DNA from: SHLQ01 sp964451305
Lineage (GTDB): Bacteria > Actinomycetota > Acidimicrobiia > Acidimicrobiales > SHLQ01
Length of the DNA stretch: 64,000 nt
Assembly (NCBI GenBank): GCA_964451305.1
Contig: CAYVHV010000004.1
Coordinates: 1 to 64,000, forward strand
Direction of reading: 5' to 3'
Shown: in pieces, positions 42,984 through 51,079 of the stretch
Layout of the letters: each line of letters begins with the position of its first letter
Numbering within the stretch: the first letter of the stretch is position 1
Translations under genes and position numbers: made by a program
The notes under the pieces: generated by a model
The model's input: only the letters and a program-made list of their open reading frames with translations
Told to the model about the DNA's origin: nothing
Database searches by the model: none

Positions 42984-43073
42984 CTAACTAGCCAGGATCA
43001 CAAATTGTAGGAGGCTGGCGCCAACGATGACCCCGAGAAGGAGCGCGATCATCACCACGGTTCGCTTCTTCAT
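42984..43073 (-). CDS. Possible 29-residue single-pass membrane peptide
   Basis: Translation from ATG 43073 gives MKKRTVVMIALLLG... ending at TAG 42984-42986: three positive residues followed by about 22 hydrophobic residues, a textbook inner-membrane micropeptide. It lies 16 bases downstream of the stop of the membrane-protein gene 43090-43554 on the same strand. No strong ribosome-binding site is visible, so it may depend on translation of the gene before it. Could be chance. Confidence 0.4.
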   Translation of the reverse strand: MKKRTVVMIALLLGVIVGASLLQFVILAS

Positions 43074-43089
43074 GAGGGAAACGTAGAGG

Positions 43090-43554
43090 CTAGGCGCGGC
43101 GTGCGAAGACGGCGACGCTACCCGCGGCGACGACGGTGCCGAAGGCGAGGTCTGTTAGCCATGTCGATGCGGGGTGCCCTGCAAGTCCGCACAGTGTCGC
43201 GAACACGATGGAGCCTGTAGCGATGGCAAAGGAGAGGGGAGCCGTGCGAGCGTCGTTTTTCGCTGCGAGAGCCACGACAGCGACCATCGCGAAGGTCATG
43301 GTGAGTAGAAGGACGGTGGCGAATCCGAGCAGAAGCTGTGGGGCCGCTTCAGGTGGTCCGTCGCCTGCGGTCGCGGTGAAGATCGTCACCAGCTGGAAAG
43401 CCCATGCCGACCCGAGGATCCCGTTGAGGAGTTTGGATTGTGCAGCCGGGACGAAGGTTTCGTGGGCCTCCGGTGCAGTCTGGGCTCCAGCGCGTTGAAT
43501 GACAGGCGCTGTCTTGAGGATGTCGGTTGCTGCCGGTGCGTGCTGTCGATCCAT
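43090..43554 (-). CDS. Four-helix membrane protein of unknown function
   Basis: 154 residues. A soluble N terminus of about 40 residues is followed by about four transmembrane helices (roughly 44-62, 70-95, 104-124 and 130-152). No catalytic or transport motif is visible. I do not recognise the family. Start is the ATG at 43554. Confidence 0.6.
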   Translation of the reverse strand: MDRQHAPAATDILKTAPVIQRAGAQTAPEAHETFVPAAQSKLLNGILGSAWAFQLVTIFTATAGDGPPEAAPQLLLGFATVLLLTMTFAMVAVVALAAKNDARTAPLSFAIATGSIVFATLCGLAGHPASTWLTDLAFGTVVAAGSVAVFARRA

Positions 43555-43663
43555 GAGAGTTCCCCTCGTCGTCTCCGGGCATTCTAGGCCGAGATTCGAA
43601 TCGTTTGCCTTCCGGCAGTACTTCTACTCGACGCGACGGTGTTCCGGGTGTAGTTGTGATCGG

Positions 43664-44095
43664 TTAGCTGATCCGCGTGCCGTCGACGGCCTTGACGAGC
43701 CCACCAATAGCCGACTCACCGATCTTCTTGAACATCAACGCAAATGCGGCGTCACCCATCGCGAGGGGTCCACGAAGATCGAGTGTCGCGTCATAGGTGA
43801 TGTAGGTGCTGCCCTGGCGGACTTCGACGGTGATGACGTCGTGGCTCGACAGAAGTTTGGTCTGAGCTTCAGCGACCAGACAGTTCGGTGCATCGAACTC
43901 GACCACGTGGTAGGTCAGCTCGGCGCCGCTTGCGCTCACATCGTACGCAGCGCCGAGGCCGGGCCCATCGCCGCTGATTTGAGTCGATGACTCCACTCCG
44001 GGATCCCATTCGACGAAGTTCTCGAGATCGGAGACGAAGCTGAAAACCTCATCGGCTGGGCGTTCGGTTCGAACCGTCGCAGTGAAGTTGGCCAT
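43664..44095 (-). CDS. SRPBCC (polyketide-cyclase-like) family protein
   Basis: 143 residues forming one START/Bet-v1-like domain. 'RPADEVFSFVSDLENFVEWDPGV' (key V-F, F-V-S-D, W-D-P) at the N terminus and 'YDATLDLRGPLAMGD' with a long C-terminal helix are typical of SRPBCC proteins. They bind hydrophobic ligands in a deep pocket; the ligand is unknown. Confidence 0.8.
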   Translation of the reverse strand: MANFTATVRTERPADEVFSFVSDLENFVEWDPGVESSTQISGDGPGLGAAYDVSASGAELTYHVVEFDAPNCLVAEAQTKLLSSHDVITVEVRQGSTYITYDATLDLRGPLAMGDAAFALMFKKIGESAIGGLVKAVDGTRIS

Positions 44096-44206
44096 ACATC
44101 ATCCTGTGGTGTCTTTGTGTCTAGCGACGGACCGAGTGGTGATTTGTCGAGACTTGCGGCTGGCGTAGTGCTGTCTGGCGAATGGCTCAACCGCCCTCGC
44201 GGTGGG

Positions 44207-44779
44207 TTATGCGACGAGGTCGTGGTGTTGCGGGTTCGTCTTGACGTGGTTCGCTGCGAACGGGCAGATCGGGAGGATCTTGCGCTCGCTCGCTCGCAGC
44301 TGTTCGAGAAGTCCGTTCATCAAGCGGCTTGCGTTTCCTTGCCCGCGGTGAGCGGGGGCGGTGCCCACGTGGGGTATGACGACGACTCCGCCATCGCGTT
44401 CGCTGTAGTCAGCCACGCTGATGATGTCTCCATCGATGTGCAGCTCGAACCGTCCCTCGTCGGCGTTCTCGATGACCTCGACGTCGGCGGACTCGGCTGT
44501 TGTGTCGGCGCCTTGTAGTTCGAGTCGCTTGTTCTCAAGCTCGGTATTGGTCGGCTCGATCTGGAAGCTCCCATCTGGGTACATCACCAGTGGAATCTTC
44601 TGAACGCCACCGTTGTGTTCGAGGACGACATCGGTTTCATCGGGATGCTCGACCAAATCGACGTAATCGAACGCCATGTCGTGCTCGGTAAAGAATGCCT
44701 TGGCTCGGATGCAATCACCGCACCAGTCAGCGCCGTACATCGTGATCGTGTCTGGATTGCGTTCGTGGCGTGTGTCCAT
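44207..44779 (-). CDS. Glutaredoxin-GNAT (Acetyltransf_CG) fusion protein
   Basis: 190 residues. The N-terminal domain (about 10-85) is a glutaredoxin/mycoredoxin with 'YGADWCGDCIRAK' (C20, C23) and the cis-Pro 'KIPLV'. The C-terminal domain (about 105-190) is a small GNAT of the Acetyltransf_CG type: 'FELHIDGDIISVADY', 'HVGTAPAHRGQGNASRLM' (acetyl-CoA loop) and 'ICPFAANHVKTNP'. The linkage of a disulfide-exchange module to an acetyltransferase suggests mycothiol-related or redox-controlled acetylation, which is inference. Divergent from the AhpD-like gene. Confidence 0.8.
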   Translation of the reverse strand: MDTRHERNPDTITMYGADWCGDCIRAKAFFTEHDMAFDYVDLVEHPDETDVVLEHNGGVQKIPLVMYPDGSFQIEPTNTELENKRLELQGADTTAESADVEVIENADEGRFELHIDGDIISVADYSERDGGVVVIPHVGTAPAHRGQGNASRLMNGLLEQLRASERKILPICPFAANHVKTNPQHHDLVA

Positions 44780-44835
44780 GGTGAACCGAACCGTATCGGA
44801 GGATGCATTGTTCCCGTCGCAGTTCGCGTCGAGTC

Positions 44836-44910
44836 AGCGCTCGTTGGGCCAATTTACTCGTACGTGAGGAATAGCGAACTTTGCTGCCGAGTTAATTTGG
44901 AACGAGCGCT
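44836..44910. promoter_or_regulatory. Long imperfect inverted repeat in the glutaredoxin/AhpD divergent promoter
   Basis: The left arm at 44836-44859 begins AGCGCTCGTT and the right arm at 44889-44910 ends AACGAGCGCT. Outside the 10 perfect bases the arms continue with matching CCAA-TT-ACTC blocks. The spacer is 29 bases. It lies between two redox genes transcribed away from each other, so it may be a shared operator pair. Confidence 0.5.
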
Positions 44911-44961
44911 ACACTGCGCTTTACTATCCATCAGCCCACACCCCATGAGGATCCAATACCA

Positions 44962-45522
44962 ATGTCAGAATTCACTGTTCACACCGTCGAGACCGCACCA
45001 GAGGACTCCAAGGCAATTCTCGAAGGTGCCGCTGCAAAGTACGGCTTCACCCCGAACCTTCTTGGCGTATTGGCTGAGAGCCCAGCAGCACTAAAGGCGT
45101 ACGGCGCTCTCGCTGGCGCCGTTGCTGAGACAAGCCTCGATGGAACGGAACAACAGGTCGTCCTGATGACCACGAGCTTTGAGAACGGCTGCACCTACTG
45201 CATGGCGGCACATTCGACGATCTCAGGAATGACCGGAGTCCCACAAGACGTCGTCGACGCTCTCCGCGCCGGCACTCCAATCGCTGATCCGAAGCTCAAC
45301 GCTCTTGCAGACTTCACACGTGCAACCGTCCGAAACAACGGTCTCGTCGATAGCAGCATCACCGATGCCTTCCTGGCAGCTGGCTACACCAACGCCAGCA
45401 TCCTCGACGTCATCACTGCTATCGCACAGAAGACGATCTCGAACTACACCAACCACTTTGCTCACACGCCATCGGACGAAGCATTCGCTCCGCAGGCATG
45501 GTCGAAGCCAGTCTCCGCATAA
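44962..45522 (+). CDS. AhpD/carboxymuconolactone-decarboxylase-like peroxidase
   Basis: 186 residues, all helical. The redox motif 'ENGCTYCMAAHS' (CxxC plus His three residues later) is the AhpD/CMD active site. Such proteins reduce peroxides or recycle peroxiredoxins. Preceded by a 180-base divergent promoter containing an inverted repeat and followed by a clear terminator, so it is monocistronic. Confidence 0.87.
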   Translation: MSEFTVHTVETAPEDSKAILEGAAAKYGFTPNLLGVLAESPAALKAYGALAGAVAETSLDGTEQQVVLMTTSFENGCTYCMAAHSTISGMTGVPQDVVDALRAGTPIADPKLNALADFTRATVRNNGLVDSSITDAFLAAGYTNASILDVITAIAQKTISNYTNHFAHTPSDEAFAPQAWSKPVSA

Positions 45523-45539
45523 GTAGCGGAATCGAGTCA

Positions 45540-45584
45540 CGGGCTGGGGTAGCAACCACCTACCTACCCCAGCCCGTTCTTTTC
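45540..45584 (+). terminator. Rho-independent terminator after the AhpD-like gene
   Basis: Perfect 12-bp arms CGGGCTGGGGTA (45540-45551) and TACCCCAGCCCG (45565-45576), followed by TTCTTTTC. GC-rich stem plus T-rich tail, 17 bases after the stop codon. Confidence 0.85.
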
Positions 45585-45602
45585 ATCGCCTACCCTGAGG
45601 TC

Positions 45603-46265
45603 ATGACGGACAACGCACCACCGCCAAAGGAGCGGACCCGTGCGCCCGGTGGCGGACGAAAAAAGTCGTTCGACACCGACGACGTGCTGGTCCAAGCCGT
45701 CGATATTTTTTGGCAACATGGCTTTGCTGACACCTCGATACGTCAACTCGAGGATGAGCTCGGCCTGACAGCCTCGAGCATCTACAACACGTTCGGCTCG
45801 AAGCACGACATGTTGGATGCTGCAGTCGAGAAATACCTCGGCCTGATGGACCGTGTCGTTCTCTCTGAGTTGCGCGACGCCGATGATCCACTCACAGGCC
45901 TCACCGAGTTCTTTCACCGCGTTTCGATCGGCGTCGACGGTGAACATCGATGGGGCTGTTTTGTCGTCTCGCTACTCACAGAGAATGCCGGACGAGATGA
46001 GCAGATCAATGCTCGTACCGGTGCCTACTTCGATACGCTCCGCTCCGAGTTCGAATCTGCGCTTCGTCGAGCCCAGGCGGCCGAACTGCTCACTCCGGAA
46101 CTCGGTACAGGAGATTTCGAATCATGGGTTCAAGATCAAGCGAACCTGCTACTCGTCAACCTGCTCGGCATCAATACAGCAGCCCGCGGCCGGATGGGCA
46201 ACGCCGTCGTTGACTCGTTGACCGCGTCGGTGCAAATGCAGATTGAAAGCTGGCGCTCCGACTAG
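45603..46265 (+). CDS. TetR-family transcriptional regulator
   Basis: 220 residues. The N-terminal HTH, 'VLVQAVDIFWQHGFADTSIRQLEDELGLTASSIYNTFGSKHDML' in outline (key G-F-A-D-T-S-I, S-S-I-Y-N-T-F-G-S-K), is typical of TetR. The C-terminal ligand domain is 'TENAGRDEQINART'-like. ATG 45603 lies just after the terminator; the longer open frame upstream runs through that hairpin. Thirteen bases separate it from the xanthine dehydrogenase genes, so it may control them. Confidence 0.85.
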   Translation: MTDNAPPPKERTRAPGGGRKKSFDTDDVLVQAVDIFWQHGFADTSIRQLEDELGLTASSIYNTFGSKHDMLDAAVEKYLGLMDRVVLSELRDADDPLTGLTEFFHRVSIGVDGEHRWGCFVVSLLTENAGRDEQINARTGAYFDTLRSEFESALRRAQAAELLTPELGTGDFESWVQDQANLLLVNLLGINTAARGRMGNAVVDSLTASVQMQIESWRSD

Positions 46266-46278
46266 CGTTGCCTTCACG

Positions 46279-47766
46279 ATGGCTAACAACTTCAACGTGC
46301 ATGAGGTTCAACGTCTCGGTCGGCACGTCGGTGCGGTCCATCGGCCACGCACCATCGACGGCGCACTGCAGGCACTGCACCACGATCAAACCGCGCGGCC
46401 GCTCGCCGGAGGAACCGATCTCCTGCTCGATCTCGAGCGAGGTGGTCCGGGCACTGCAGTGAACGTTGTTGACCTGAGCGCAATCGAAGCTTTCACCGCA
46501 ATAACCGACGACGGCGACCATTTTCGGCTCGCCGGTGGGGTTCGCCACAACCAGATTGTGCAGCACGACGAGCTGCGTCGGTCAGCGCTGCCACTCGCAC
46601 AAGCATGTCTTGAGGTTGGTTCACCCCAGCTTCGAAACCGGGCGACGATTGCTGGCAACCTCGTCACCGCAAGCCCAGCCAACGACACGATTTCAGCCCT
46701 GATGGCACTCAGAGCATCCATCGAGATTTCGTGCTGGGGCGAGACGGGTGCCGAAACCCGCACCGTCGCTGTCGACGCGTTCTTCACGGGCTTGCGCCAG
46801 ACGATCCTTCAACCCGCCGAACTCATCACCGCCATCGTGGTTCCAAAGCTGGCCTCAAACGAGCGAGCCATCTGGGTCAAGCTCGGACTTCGTCGAGCTC
46901 AGGCGATCAGCGTCGTTCACGCAGGCATCGTGGTTTCGTTCGCCGATGATCCCGAAGTCGGATCGCCAACCGAGTTCACGGTCACCGACGCTCGGCTCGC
47001 AATGGGCAGCGTTGCCCCAACGGTCGTGCTCGTCGGAGCGTTTCGGGACGCATTGGTCGGCGTAGAACTCAACGCCGACACGATCGCTGCCGCAGCACGT
47101 GCAGTGTCGAGCAGCGTTACGCCGATCACCGATGGTCGAGCCACGGCGGACTATCGCCACAGCGGAATCGAGGTTTTGATCAACCGGTCGCTCCTCGCTA
47201 TTGCCGAAGGAGCCGAAGCTGCGATGTGGCCCGATGACCCACCAACACTTAGCTCCAAGGCAGGTCTCGAAAAGGCGGCGAACGCCCCGCAAGATGTCCT
47301 CGATGGTGACTCGCTCATCACGATCGAGCTCAATGGGCAGACGAGTACCGCTCGCAACACTGGAGCGACACTTCTCGACCATGTACGCGAGACGGCGGGT
47401 GCCACCGGCATGAAAGAAGGTTGCGGCGAGGGTGAATGCGGTGCGTGCACGATGCTCGTCGATGGCTCTGCGGTCATGAGTTGTCTCGTGAGCGCAGCAC
47501 AAGCCGATGGGGCCACCGTCGTTACCGTCGAAGGGCTCGACCACCCAATCCAACGAGCATTCGTCGACGAGTTCGCGGTCCAGTGTGGATTCTGTATCCC
47601 AGGGTTCCTCGTCTCGGGAGCTCGACTACTCGATGAGGTCGACGACCCAACGAACGAGCAGATCAACCACGCATTCTCGGGCAACCTCTGCCGGTGTACC
47701 GGCTACTACCCGATCATCGAAGCGGTGCACTCGGCAGCGGTCGAGATTCGAGGAACCCATGGCTGA
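46279..47766 (+). CDS. Xanthine dehydrogenase FAD + 2Fe-2S subunit (FAD domain first)
   Basis: 495 residues. The FAD-binding domain (about 10-290) has 'AGGTDLLLDLERG', 'GGVRHNQI', 'QLRNRATIAGNLVTASPAND' and 'LGLRRAQAISVV'. A linker is followed by a 2Fe-2S domain (about 345-490) with 'GCGEGECGACTMLVDG' and 'CGFCIPG ... CRCTGYYPI'. The order is opposite to XdhA, where 2Fe-2S comes first. Together with the next gene it forms a three-cofactor hydroxylase for xanthine or another purine. It overlaps the large subunit by 8 bases. Confidence 0.88.
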   Translation: MANNFNVHEVQRLGRHVGAVHRPRTIDGALQALHHDQTARPLAGGTDLLLDLERGGPGTAVNVVDLSAIEAFTAITDDGDHFRLAGGVRHNQIVQHDELRRSALPLAQACLEVGSPQLRNRATIAGNLVTASPANDTISALMALRASIEISCWGETGAETRTVAVDAFFTGLRQTILQPAELITAIVVPKLASNERAIWVKLGLRRAQAISVVHAGIVVSFADDPEVGSPTEFTVTDARLAMGSVAPTVVLVGAFRDALVGVELNADTIAAAARAVSSSVTPITDGRATADYRHSGIEVLINRSLLAIAEGAEAAMWPDDPPTLSSKAGLEKAANAPQDVLDGDSLITIELNGQTSTARNTGATLLDHVRETAGATGMKEGCGEGECGACTMLVDGSAVMSCLVSAAQADGATVVTVEGLDHPIQRAFVDEFAVQCGFCIPGFLVSGARLLDEVDDPTNEQINHAFSGNLCRCTGYYPIIEAVHSAAVEIRGTHG

Positions 47767-50026
47767 GCCTGCTCACGCGGCGACCAGCGTCGGCGCATCT
47801 GCGCAACGCTGCGATGCGTTGGACAAAGTCACAGGATCCGCCGAATACGCAGGGGACCTCGTCCCAGAGAATGCACTCTTTGCACACATTGCCTTCTCGA
47901 ATGAGCCCCACGCTCGAATGGTCGGAATGAACATCGATGCAGCGAAGGCGGCTCCAGGTGTCGTTGCTGTGTTGACCGCCGCCGATGTTCCCGTCAACGA
48001 GTATGGCCTCACGATGTTCGACCAGCCCGTGCTCGTTGGACTGGGCGACACCGGCCGCACCGCAGTCGATGCTGGAGTCAGCAGGTGGGAGGGCGACAAG
48101 GTTGCGATCGTCGTCGCCGAATCGCCGACCCAGGCTGCCGCTGCGGCTGCGCTCATCGAGATCTCGTGGCGTCAGCGTCCCGTGATCGAGAACATTGAAC
48201 AAGCGGTCGACGATCAGATCGTGCTCCATCCCGAAGCGGGGTCCAACACGTACTTCGAGCTCAAGATCCGCAAGGGCGATATGGATGCCGGATGGGCCGA
48301 GGCAGATGTCGTCATCGAAGGCCTGTACGAGCTCCCGCACCAGGAACACGCGTACCTTCAACCCGAAGCGGCGACGTCATGGGTTGATGATGACGGCCGG
48401 ATCACCGTCGAAACCGGTGGCCAGTGGGCGTGGGAGGACCAACAACAGGTTGCGCACGCCCTCGATGTCGACCCCGGTGAGGTTCGCATTATCTACGCCG
48501 CGATCGGAGGCGCATTCGGCGGAAAGGAGGACATGACCCTCCAGATCGTGATGGCGCTCGCGGCCAAACACCTCCACGAGCGCGGCATTCATCGTCCTAT
48601 CCATTGTCGATGGAGCCGCGAAGAATCAATCATTGGTCATCACAAGCGGCATCGAGCAACGATCAAGGCGAAGCTCGGAGCAACGAACAGCGGACAGATC
48701 ACCGCGGTTCACGCCGAGGTGCTGCTCGACGCCGGTGCATACAACTACACGTCGAACAAGGTGCTCGGTAATGCTCACCTGTCGGTTGCCGGTGCCTATG
48801 ACGTTCCAAATGCGCACATCGATAGCAAGGCGATCTATACCTCGACCGTGCCTGGAGGGGCCTTCCGCGGGTTTGGTGGCCCGCAAGGATCGTTCGTCGC
48901 CGAGACTCAGATGAACAAACTCGCTGATGCGCTGGGCATGGATCCGGTGGAGCTCCGACGACGCAATGCGCTCGGCGACGGAAGCGTTGGCATCACACAA
49001 GCCATGATGCCCGATGGCGTCACGCTGCCCGATGTAATCGATGCATGTGCAGCGGAAGCGAACATGGATGGTGAGTTCATCTCCGAGGCAACCGGCTACA
49101 ACCCCGTCGCATCGCTTCGGCCGTCCTCTGGAGCACTCAAGCGGGGGAGGGGATTCGCGAGCGGGTACAAGAACGTCGGATTCAGTTTCGGTTTCCCCGA
49201 ACGCTGCGAAGCAGAAGTTCGCCTTTACGGCGAACCCGATGACGAAGAGCCGACATCGGCCGAGATTTTCCACGGCGGCGCCGAGGTTGGCCAAGGGGCA
49301 CATCAAGCGTTCCGTCAGATGACGAGCGAAGCAACCGGCGTACCCCTCGGTTCGGTAACCGGGACGTTCTCCGATACCGCCACCACCGGAGACAGCGGTT
49401 CAGTGTCTGCTTCTCGCATGACCTTTATGGCCGGCAACTCGATTCTTGGTGCCGCCGAAGAAGCCGAGAAGGCATGGCGCGACGGTGAACGGCCAGCCAT
49501 CGGTAACTTCAGGTACACCCCGCCGCCGACGGAGACGCTCGACCCGGAGACGGGTCGAGGCCAACCGAACTTCAGTTATGGCTACATGGCCCAAGCCGTG
49601 GAGGTGACCGTCGATGTCGAGACCGGACATGTTCGGGTCGACCGCGTCACCAGTACCCACGACGTTGGACGAGCGATTAACCCTCGACTCGTGAAAGGCC
49701 AGATCGAAGGTGCGGTCGTTCAGGCTCATGGCTACGTCCTGAGTGAGAACTTGCAGTTGGCGGGTGGGCGTATCACGAATCCCCGGCTGAGTAGTTACCT
49801 CATCCCCGGCATCGGCGATATCCCTGAGCATGTCGAGAGTGTGATCCTCGAGCTAGCGGATCCGCAGGGTCCCTGGGGTGCCCGAGGTATGGCGGAGATG
49901 CCATACATCACCTACGCCCCTGCCGTTATCGCAGCCGTTCATGACGCGACAGGCGTGTGGTTCGATGAGTTTCCACTGACGCCAAGCCGAGTCCTCGCGG
50001 GTCTTCAGGACGCGCTGTCGAGTTAG
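47759..50026 (+). CDS. Xanthine dehydrogenase molybdopterin-binding subunit
   Basis: 755 residues. 'ALDKVTGSAEYAGDL' at the start of the a/b hammerhead, 'GGAFGGKEDM', 'RGFGGPQGSFVAETQMN', 'GAEVGQGAHQAFRQM' and catalytic Glu in 'ARGMAEMPYITYAPAV' match the XDH/aldehyde-oxidase large subunit. ATG 47759 was chosen because it overlaps the small-subunit stop in the usual way; the open frame upstream overlaps the partner gene. A purine substrate is inferred from the neighbourhood, and CO-dehydrogenase-like or other hydroxylase activity cannot be excluded. Confidence 0.88.
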   Translation: MAEPAHAATSVGASAQRCDALDKVTGSAEYAGDLVPENALFAHIAFSNEPHARMVGMNIDAAKAAPGVVAVLTAADVPVNEYGLTMFDQPVLVGLGDTGRTAVDAGVSRWEGDKVAIVVAESPTQAAAAAALIEISWRQRPVIENIEQAVDDQIVLHPEAGSNTYFELKIRKGDMDAGWAEADVVIEGLYELPHQEHAYLQPEAATSWVDDDGRITVETGGQWAWEDQQQVAHALDVDPGEVRIIYAAIGGAFGGKEDMTLQIVMALAAKHLHERGIHRPIHCRWSREESIIGHHKRHRATIKAKLGATNSGQITAVHAEVLLDAGAYNYTSNKVLGNAHLSVAGAYDVPNAHIDSKAIYTSTVPGGAFRGFGGPQGSFVAETQMNKLADALGMDPVELRRRNALGDGSVGITQAMMPDGVTLPDVIDACAAEANMDGEFISEATGYNPVASLRPSSGALKRGRGFASGYKNVGFSFGFPERCEAEVRLYGEPDDEEPTSAEIFHGGAEVGQGAHQAFRQMTSEATGVPLGSVTGTFSDTATTGDSGSVSASRMTFMAGNSILGAAEEAEKAWRDGERPAIGNFRYTPPPTETLDPETGRGQPNFSYGYMAQAVEVTVDVETGHVRVDRVTSTHDVGRAINPRLVKGQIEGAVVQAHGYVLSENLQLAGGRITNPRLSSYLIPGIGDIPEHVESVILELADPQGPWGARGMAEMPYITYAPAVIAAVHDATGVWFDEFPLTPSRVLAGLQDALSS

Positions 50027-51012
50027 CCGGAGATCGTTACCGGGGCTCCGAGGGGCACGTTCTGCGCAAGGAACTCGCTGACGCTGTTCGGCACTCGCAG
50101 ACACCCATTGGAGATCGCATGGCCGAGCTGATCGTCGGGGGAGTTGGTGCCGTGGATAGCGATGACCGGGAGTCCTCCGCTAAACGTGTCGAGCGCTTCG
50201 GAGAAGCCGGAGAGAACAAGCGCATGGGTTCCGAGGAACGAATGTGATGCTGGGTTCTCGCGTGCCGCAACGACATAGAACGTCCCCAATGGGGTCGGCG
50301 TTGACGGGCTTCCGATGGCGGCCTGCGTCTCGGCGATGAGAACATCATCGTCAAAGACACGGACCGACGTCGTGGTGAGGTTCACCTCGGCATGAATGGT
50401 GGTGGTGCTCATGGTGTAGCTCTCGGTCGGAATCCATGCCTCTTGGCCGTTGGGTCGCACCGGCAGCGCAACCTTGACCCAATCGTCGGTGAGCGCTCCT
50501 TCGGTTACCCGCAGGGTGAGCGGACCGCCGAACTGGTGAGGGTTCGGGACAGCGAACGGGAGCGGAACGATGTTCCCTTCCGGGCTGTCGTAGGCGACGA
50601 GGAAGGGCGTGTCATCCCTCGCCGTTGCGATAAGCGACTCGTTCGGGCCGAGCGGTGGCGCCTCTGTCGTCGTGATCGATGGAATCGTTGAGGTGGTCGT
50701 CGTCGTTGGGGGAGTTGAGGTCGAGGTGGTGCTGCTTGACGTGGTGGTGGTCAGTGGGGCCGACAATTCCGTTGCCGACACGGTCGGGGCGACCACCTGA
50801 CGAGACGTTGCGGGGAGCGAGACAGCTACGGGTTGGGCAGTCGGCACAAGGTTTGTGCTCGTCGTAGGGATCGCGAGTGCAGGCGAGGACACGATTTCAA
50901 GAGTGCGATCGGAGCTAAGCACCTGGCCTTGGACCGGTTCGAATTGCGCATAGCCGACAGCAACGAGTGCTAGAAGCACCGCAAATACTGTCAGAATTCG
51001 TTCAACTCGCAC
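50023..51012 (-). CDS. L,D-transpeptidase (YkuD family), exported
   Basis: 329 residues. An N-terminal signal anchor (about 5-22) is followed by a Ser/Thr/Pro-rich linker (about 75-118) and a catalytic YkuD domain near the C terminus with 'IAIHGTNSPDDQLGHAISNG' then 'CLRV', the HxGT...SxGC(I/L)R motif carrying the nucleophile Cys. It forms 3-3 cross-links in peptidoglycan or anchors proteins at the cell surface. It converges with the XDH gene with a 4-base overlap of stop regions. Confidence 0.9.
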   Translation of the reverse strand: MRVERILTVFAVLLALVAVGYAQFEPVQGQVLSSDRTLEIVSSPALAIPTTSTNLVPTAQPVAVSLPATSRQVVAPTVSATELSAPLTTTTSSSTTSTSTPPTTTTTSTIPSITTTEAPPLGPNESLIATARDDTPFLVAYDSPEGNIVPLPFAVPNPHQFGGPLTLRVTEGALTDDWVKVALPVRPNGQEAWIPTESYTMSTTTIHAEVNLTTTSVRVFDDDVLIAETQAAIGSPSTPTPLGTFYVVAARENPASHSFLGTHALVLSGFSEALDTFSGGLPVIAIHGTNSPDDQLGHAISNGCLRVPNSVSEFLAQNVPLGAPVTISG

Positions 51013-51079
51013 GTTTGCGATCCTACTCGTGAGCGCTTGGCCACGTCGATTGGGGCGGCGACCCGACCAGTGGAGTGGC

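Noticed and set aside
42998..43008. ACAAATTGTA resembling the purine operator core
   Set aside because: Flanks do not match TTT/AAA, it is inside a possible small coding region at a gene's 3' end, and no purine gene starts nearby; probably chance.
45498..45602. Upstream extension of the TetR regulator
   Set aside because: Runs through the 3' end of the AhpD-like gene and its terminator hairpin, and carries no HTH features.
47507..47758. Longer N terminus for the xanthine dehydrogenase large subunit
   Set aside because: Would overlap the small-subunit gene by 260 bases in another frame; ATG 47759 gives the normal domain start.
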